A DNA stretch of 64,000 nt from Chaenocephalus aceratus. Taxonomy: Eukaryota; Chordata; Actinopteri; Perciformes; Channichthyidae. The stretch covers positions 22,261,169 through 22,325,168 of the forward strand of contig CM043785.1 in assembly GCA_023974075.1 (NCBI GenBank), written 5' to 3'. Of the stretch, positions 59,985 through 64,000 are shown piece by piece; positions within the stretch are counted from its first letter, which is position 1; every line of letters begins with the position of its first letter. The position numbers were made by a program, and so were the translations under genes. Below the pieces are notes generated by a model. The model was not told the DNA's origin, did not search any database, and worked only from the letters and a program-made list of their open reading frames with translations.

Positions 59985-60127
59985 GTCATCTCACATCTTG
60001 ATTAATGCAACTCCGTCCTGGCTGGCCAGCCTTCACGTGCTATCACACTCCTATACTCCACACTTGCTTTCAGTTGCTGCCCACATCTGGTTTATTACAC
60101 TGGTACTGTGCTGTGAATGGATCCGAC
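59985..60127 (+). pseudogene. L2-like LINE C-terminal remnant
   Basis: Reading with frame shifts gives LLSVAAHIWFITLVLCCEW. This resembles the LHWLPVAARIRFKTLVL region that follows the reverse transcriptase in fish L2-like LINEs. It resumes after the hAT at 60874 with PSYIQDMVKPYTPAP, the next block. hAT A (left) and hAT E (right) both inserted into it. Confidence 0.5.
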
Positions 60128-60865
60128 TAGAGATGTCCCGATCCGATCACGTGATCGGGGATCGGAGCCGATCACGTGATTTTCAAAAGATCGGAATCGG
60201 GAGAAAAAAATCGGGGATCGGGATTATTATTATTTTTTTTTATAAAATATTTTTATTATTTTATTTAATGTTACAAAACAAAAATGACCATGTTCACGTC
60301 TTAAAGTCATCCTGAGGCCTTAGTTTTGGTTTAAAATTACACATCATCATGTATGTGTTGCTTCTTTTGGGCTTGTTTTCATAGACCTGGTTGCTTATTT
60401 CTCTCAAAGAGTGTCTAATAGTAGCAGTAAGCTAACGAAAGGCTACGTTCAGCTGGTGACTCGGGAGTCGGGACAGTGAAAATGTCAGGACTTTGGTTCC
60501 GCGTGGTGGAAAGAACAACCAATACCAACACAACCAATCTCATACGCTACCTGAGAAACAAACACCAACAACAACACAACGAGTACACAGCGGCCACTCA
60601 GGTAACGGCACTGAAACAACCAACACTTTCAGAGACATTTAAAAGGAAAGAGAAACTGCCCCAGAACAGTGACAAGGCCAAAAAAATAACAGCCAAGATA
60701 GCTGAATTCATCGCGTTGGATGACCAGCCGTTATCTGTTACCTTTTTTTTTCCTCTTAATGCATTGCATAAAGATCGGATCGGGAAAAATCGGTATCGGC
60801 AGATTGTCAAAATCAAATGATCGGAATCGGATCGGGAGCAAAAAAATGTGATCGGGACATCCCTA
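60128..60865. mobile_element. hAT element E
   Basis: The perfect duplication GATCCGAC lies at 60120-60127 and 60866-60873. The ends are TAGAGATGTCCCGATC and the complement of TAGGGATGTCCCGATC. GATCGG repeats follow inside both ends. A BED/hAT transposase remnant is inside. Confidence 0.9.
60476..60770 (+). pseudogene. hAT (ZBED-like) transposase N-terminal remnant
   Basis: The frame reads NTTNLIRYLRNKHQQQHNEY, the C-terminal half of a BED finger, then KQPTLSETFKRKEKLPQNS and KITAKIAEFIALDDQPLSV, as at the start of ZBED-type hAT transposases. It ends after about 100 codons when it meets the right terminal repeats; the RNase H-like catalytic domain is deleted. Confidence 0.8.
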
Positions 60866-60873
60866 GATCCGAC

Positions 60874-60935
60874 CCTTCCTACATCCAGGACATGGTTAAA
60901 CCATACACTCCAGCACCTGTTTCACCTGCACATGC
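60874..60935 (+). pseudogene. Continuation of L2-like LINE remnant
   Basis: It reads PSYIQDMVKPYTPAP directly after the right TSD of hAT E and joins in sense to the remnant ending at 60127. Confidence 0.5.
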
Positions 60936-61646
60936 CATACAAATAAGAATATAAATCCCATTTCTGTATGCAAAAGGTACAAAGGTTTGGCTTATTTGAA
61001 GATAATGTAGCAGGATTATTGTTGTTCTGAATTTGAATGGTTGAATGCACTCAATTGTGTAAATCAAATTGGACAAAAGCGTCAGCTGAATTAAATGTAT
61101 TATAACTGTATTAGTTGAAGCTGCTGAGCGTTCAGTACAGTTTTGGTGGCTTCTTGACACTTAATACTCTCACATTTGATTAACACTATTTGCTCTGCAG
61201 GTGTTATATTCTACTTGCAGGCATGCCTAAACATGTTTCAATGAAACATGTTCTGCCTGTGGGCATTTTCATTTGTCTCCCTTGCTTGCCACCAACAAGG
61301 GACTAAGAACATCCTCACAATATATTTTCTACTTGCCATTTAGTGGAACAAATTCCACTGCCCTCTTCACCTTCCTTTCCATATCATATACTTTAGATGA
61401 AATTGCCTTTGGATTACACAGACATGTTGCTATGGGCTACTTTCAAGTGGATTGACCCTCCATACTTCAGAAGTTCAGTGAATACAAACACTTTTGATTA
61501 TACGCTCAACATGATGGAAGAGTGTAACACCATTGTTACTGCAGGGCCAAGCCACATGCTTACAATTTCTCCTGGTTAGAATCAGCACCTTCTCACATGA
61601 GGAAACAAAACACCACCTATGTTCAATTATGAGACATCGGTGGAAT

Positions 61647-62044
61647 CAGAGGTTGCGCTAGACTTTTTCGCTGCCCATAACTTTTGACGGACAGGATCGT
61701 AAAACTTCTGTCAAAATCCAGAATTACCCGTCGGCCTTTACACAACTCTGACGGGGGGGGGGGAAGCATGCTGCTGCACCTCACGGGAGCGTGCACAGCG
61801 TAAATCTAAAACTCACAGACATTTCAATGATTTGTACGGTACAGTTAGGTTTGGAAACGGTATGATTTCCTTTTTGGAGGGCATGCATAACACGGCATAA
61901 CACCGAAGCCTCGCTGCGGGGAAACTTTGGCGCTGTTCCGAGTTTGTTCTAATCTGTCAAAATGACGGACTGCTTTCAGATTTGTCCGTCATTGTCAAAA
62001 AAAATCCGTCATAGACGGAAAATATTCGGTTAATGCGACCTCTG
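61647..62044. mobile_element. hAT MITE, CAGAGGTYGC ends
   Basis: The perfect duplication GGTGGAAT lies at 61639-61646 and 62045-62052. The ends are CAGAGGTTGCGC and the complement of CAGAGGTCGCAT. Several GACGGA/TCCGTC motifs occur subterminally. There is no coding frame. Confidence 0.87.
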
Positions 62045-63129
62045 GGTGGAATATATATTCTACCCTGGGTATCTTTCATCCGCTAGCCTGCTGCCTTCCT
62101 ATAATGTTAGAAGAAAATTGTGTTGGCCATGAAAATGATTAGATTCAAATCAATATAACTGACTAGTTTATTCTCAAAGACAGGCTGCGGATTTACTGCA
62201 GGGAGCAGCTGTTGGCTGAAGAGAGATATGTTGCATTCATCATGAGTGAGGATTTTTGATGTGAACCACTTGCATGAATTCACTGTATGCTCATGCGAGA
62301 AGCATAACCTTGTATGTGTTTTGCTGTAAAGACCGAAAATACAATCCAACAAGAGCAAAGTGTCTGCCACATGATACTTTAATATAAGCCATGTAGCATT
62401 AAAGCTACCTCGTTTGCTGTAGTGGGACACATCTGGTAAACCTTTTGCAAGTAGCAGAAGGAGAAAGAGTACAGTGCTTATAGTTACTCTTTACTTTTAT
62501 TGTTGCAAACCCATGTCAAAAATATGATTACAGAGTATATATTTATATTTTACAACATGTGTGAAGGCAGACTTCAGCTATGCTAAAGTTTAGGATTAGC
62601 TTGTTGGCCGGTTAGTTCCATTTAGTAATTTATTTTTATTTTCATGTCTATAATCTTTCTCTTTGGACTCTGGGATCGGAGAACATGTCAATTTAATCGT
62701 ACAAAATACAAAACAACTCGCGTCCCAGCATGTATTTCAGCACAATAGCATGAGTAGTCCGACTTCAGGACTCTTCGGTACACCCATTATTATTCTTATT
62801 ATATGACATTTTTCTCCACCGGTCTTCGGAGTACAGCAATCATAAAACATCAAAGTGGTAAAGGGTAAAAAGACATCCTCCCTTTGCTGTTTGCTCTAAT
62901 ATATGTAAATGTCTTATATTTGTTCTTCACTTCTTCTCTCTGCTCTGTCGGGGCCAATTTGTGTTTGATTTTCAACTTAAATAAAAAAACGGTCAAAGGG
63001 TCTCTGAATGTGAACATAAATACATTCACTCAAAAATATACTCGGGCATGTTCAGTATATCGGCTGTATAGTAACCGTGTACAACATAAAAAATTACATA
63101 TCTCTGTTTTCACATTTTTTCTAATTTGA

Positions 63130-63300
63130 ATGGTCCTCTGTATTTGCTACCCCTGCCCTTGTGGGGTCCCCCAAGGAACATATTTGTGTCCCCTTTTACT
63201 TCCATTAGGCCACGCATGTTGTAAAAACACAATCATTTACACGTCTATGCTGATGATGCACAGCTTTCTGTTATTGTAAAAGCTTGGTTTCCTCCGTTTT
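63130..63300 (+). pseudogene. L2-like reverse transcriptase fragment with YADD
   Basis: Short pieces in shifted frames read GVPQGT (about 63165), PLLLPLGH and then VYADDAQLSVIV (about 63244). These correspond to motifs B and C of a LINE reverse transcriptase. The surroundings show no further motifs. Confidence 0.6.
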
Positions 63301-64000
63301 AAAATATAATACATTCTTAAACATTCAAGTGGAAGACCTTCTTACATTTAAAGTCACTTGGTACAAAGAAATGTTTTTAGCACTGTTTTTCTTTGTACCG
63401 TATTTTGTTTTGTGTTAATTGTCCTATTCAGAGTTCTTATCTATTTTCCTGTCTTGATATCTTAAAATACTCACGTTTGTGTGCCTTTCATCCTTGCAAT
63501 ATTATAAAACACTTTATAACCCTTAAAATATACTGCAAACAATACACATTCTTTTCTATTTGTGCACCAGTGAGGCCTTCAACTTTCATTCAAACTTTTG
63601 CACAATGCCGATGCTCAGCTTAGAACATTATAACACGAAGCCATGCTCTTACTATCAACACTATTATATAATATGAACAAAAGACATTGCTTGAAATATG
63701 TTCTCTCACATCCTCATTAATCCCCATCCCATACAGACATTGTCTACATCCCAGTAGAGAGTCCAACAATGTTTAAATAAACCATAGCATGAGCTAACCT
63801 AAACCTCTTGTGCTTTACAGGATATTCTTTCAACAATGTTTATTTAACGGCATGAGCAAAAGCCTATATGGGTTATGGCTTCATATCATGCTCAAAATCT
63901 TGGCCTCCATGGATTTTACACTATAGAAACTTGGGATAGATGCACATTCTTAGTCTGCTCAGGCACATTTAACTATCAATAGTAGTTGCCAGTGTATAAT

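Overview
The window looks like teleost fish DNA. It carries exons of a vertebrate tachykinin (neurokinin-3 type) receptor split by GT-AG introns, and almost everything else is transposon sequence of types typical of ray-finned fishes: Rex/RTE-like and L2-like LINEs, DIRS-type tyrosine-recombinase retrotransposons, hAT, PIF/Harbinger and TTAA-type DNA transposons. Long (TG)n tracts fit the same picture. There is no operon-like or bacterial organisation.

Layout. 1-25 kb is intergenic and repeat-rich. It holds a Harbinger-like MITE (1326-1647); a large inverted-arm element (3481-9834) split by a near full-length RTE/Rex3-like LINE with a 12-bp target duplication (4663-8023); an L2-like LINE (about 10140-18950) split by a 5.7-kb DIRS retrotransposon (10898-16636); and two small inverted-repeat elements (about 19598-20192 and 20585-21398). 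The only host gene is on the + strand: coding exon 1 at 25194-25563, exon 2 at 29682-29870 and exon 3 at 31042-31192. The last exon ends at the position where the receptor continues with TM6-TM7. No sequence for those exons was seen up to 64000, so the rest of the window is read as intron 3, at least 32.8 kb long.

That intron is a set of nested transposons whose order can be reconstructed from target-site duplications (TSDs). A TTAA-flanked element (34159-41235) contains a second DIRS element (35039-40291), which keeps open gag-like and tyrosine-recombinase frames but lacks the reverse-transcriptase core. A hAT element (41935-52349) contains a second hAT, an inverted-arm element, a hAT MITE built of a CGAGTC minisatellite, and an L2/Rex1-like LINE with an open 431-codon reading frame. 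A hAT at 55903-59966 holds a hAT, which holds a third hAT, which holds both a Harbinger MITE (with a MADF-domain remnant) and a fourth hAT (with a BED-finger remnant); each level has its own TSD.

How the parts work together: the receptor exons encode one G-protein-coupled receptor for neurokinin B-type peptides. The transposon genes act only on their own mobility, and most are broken. Exon 1 carries six apparent single-base indels while exons 2 and 3 are clean, so a local assembly error and a decaying paralogue both need to be considered. No clearly new biochemical system was found. The most unusual items are the RT-less DIRS derivative, the modular inverted-arm repeat family, and the five-layer hAT/Harbinger nest.
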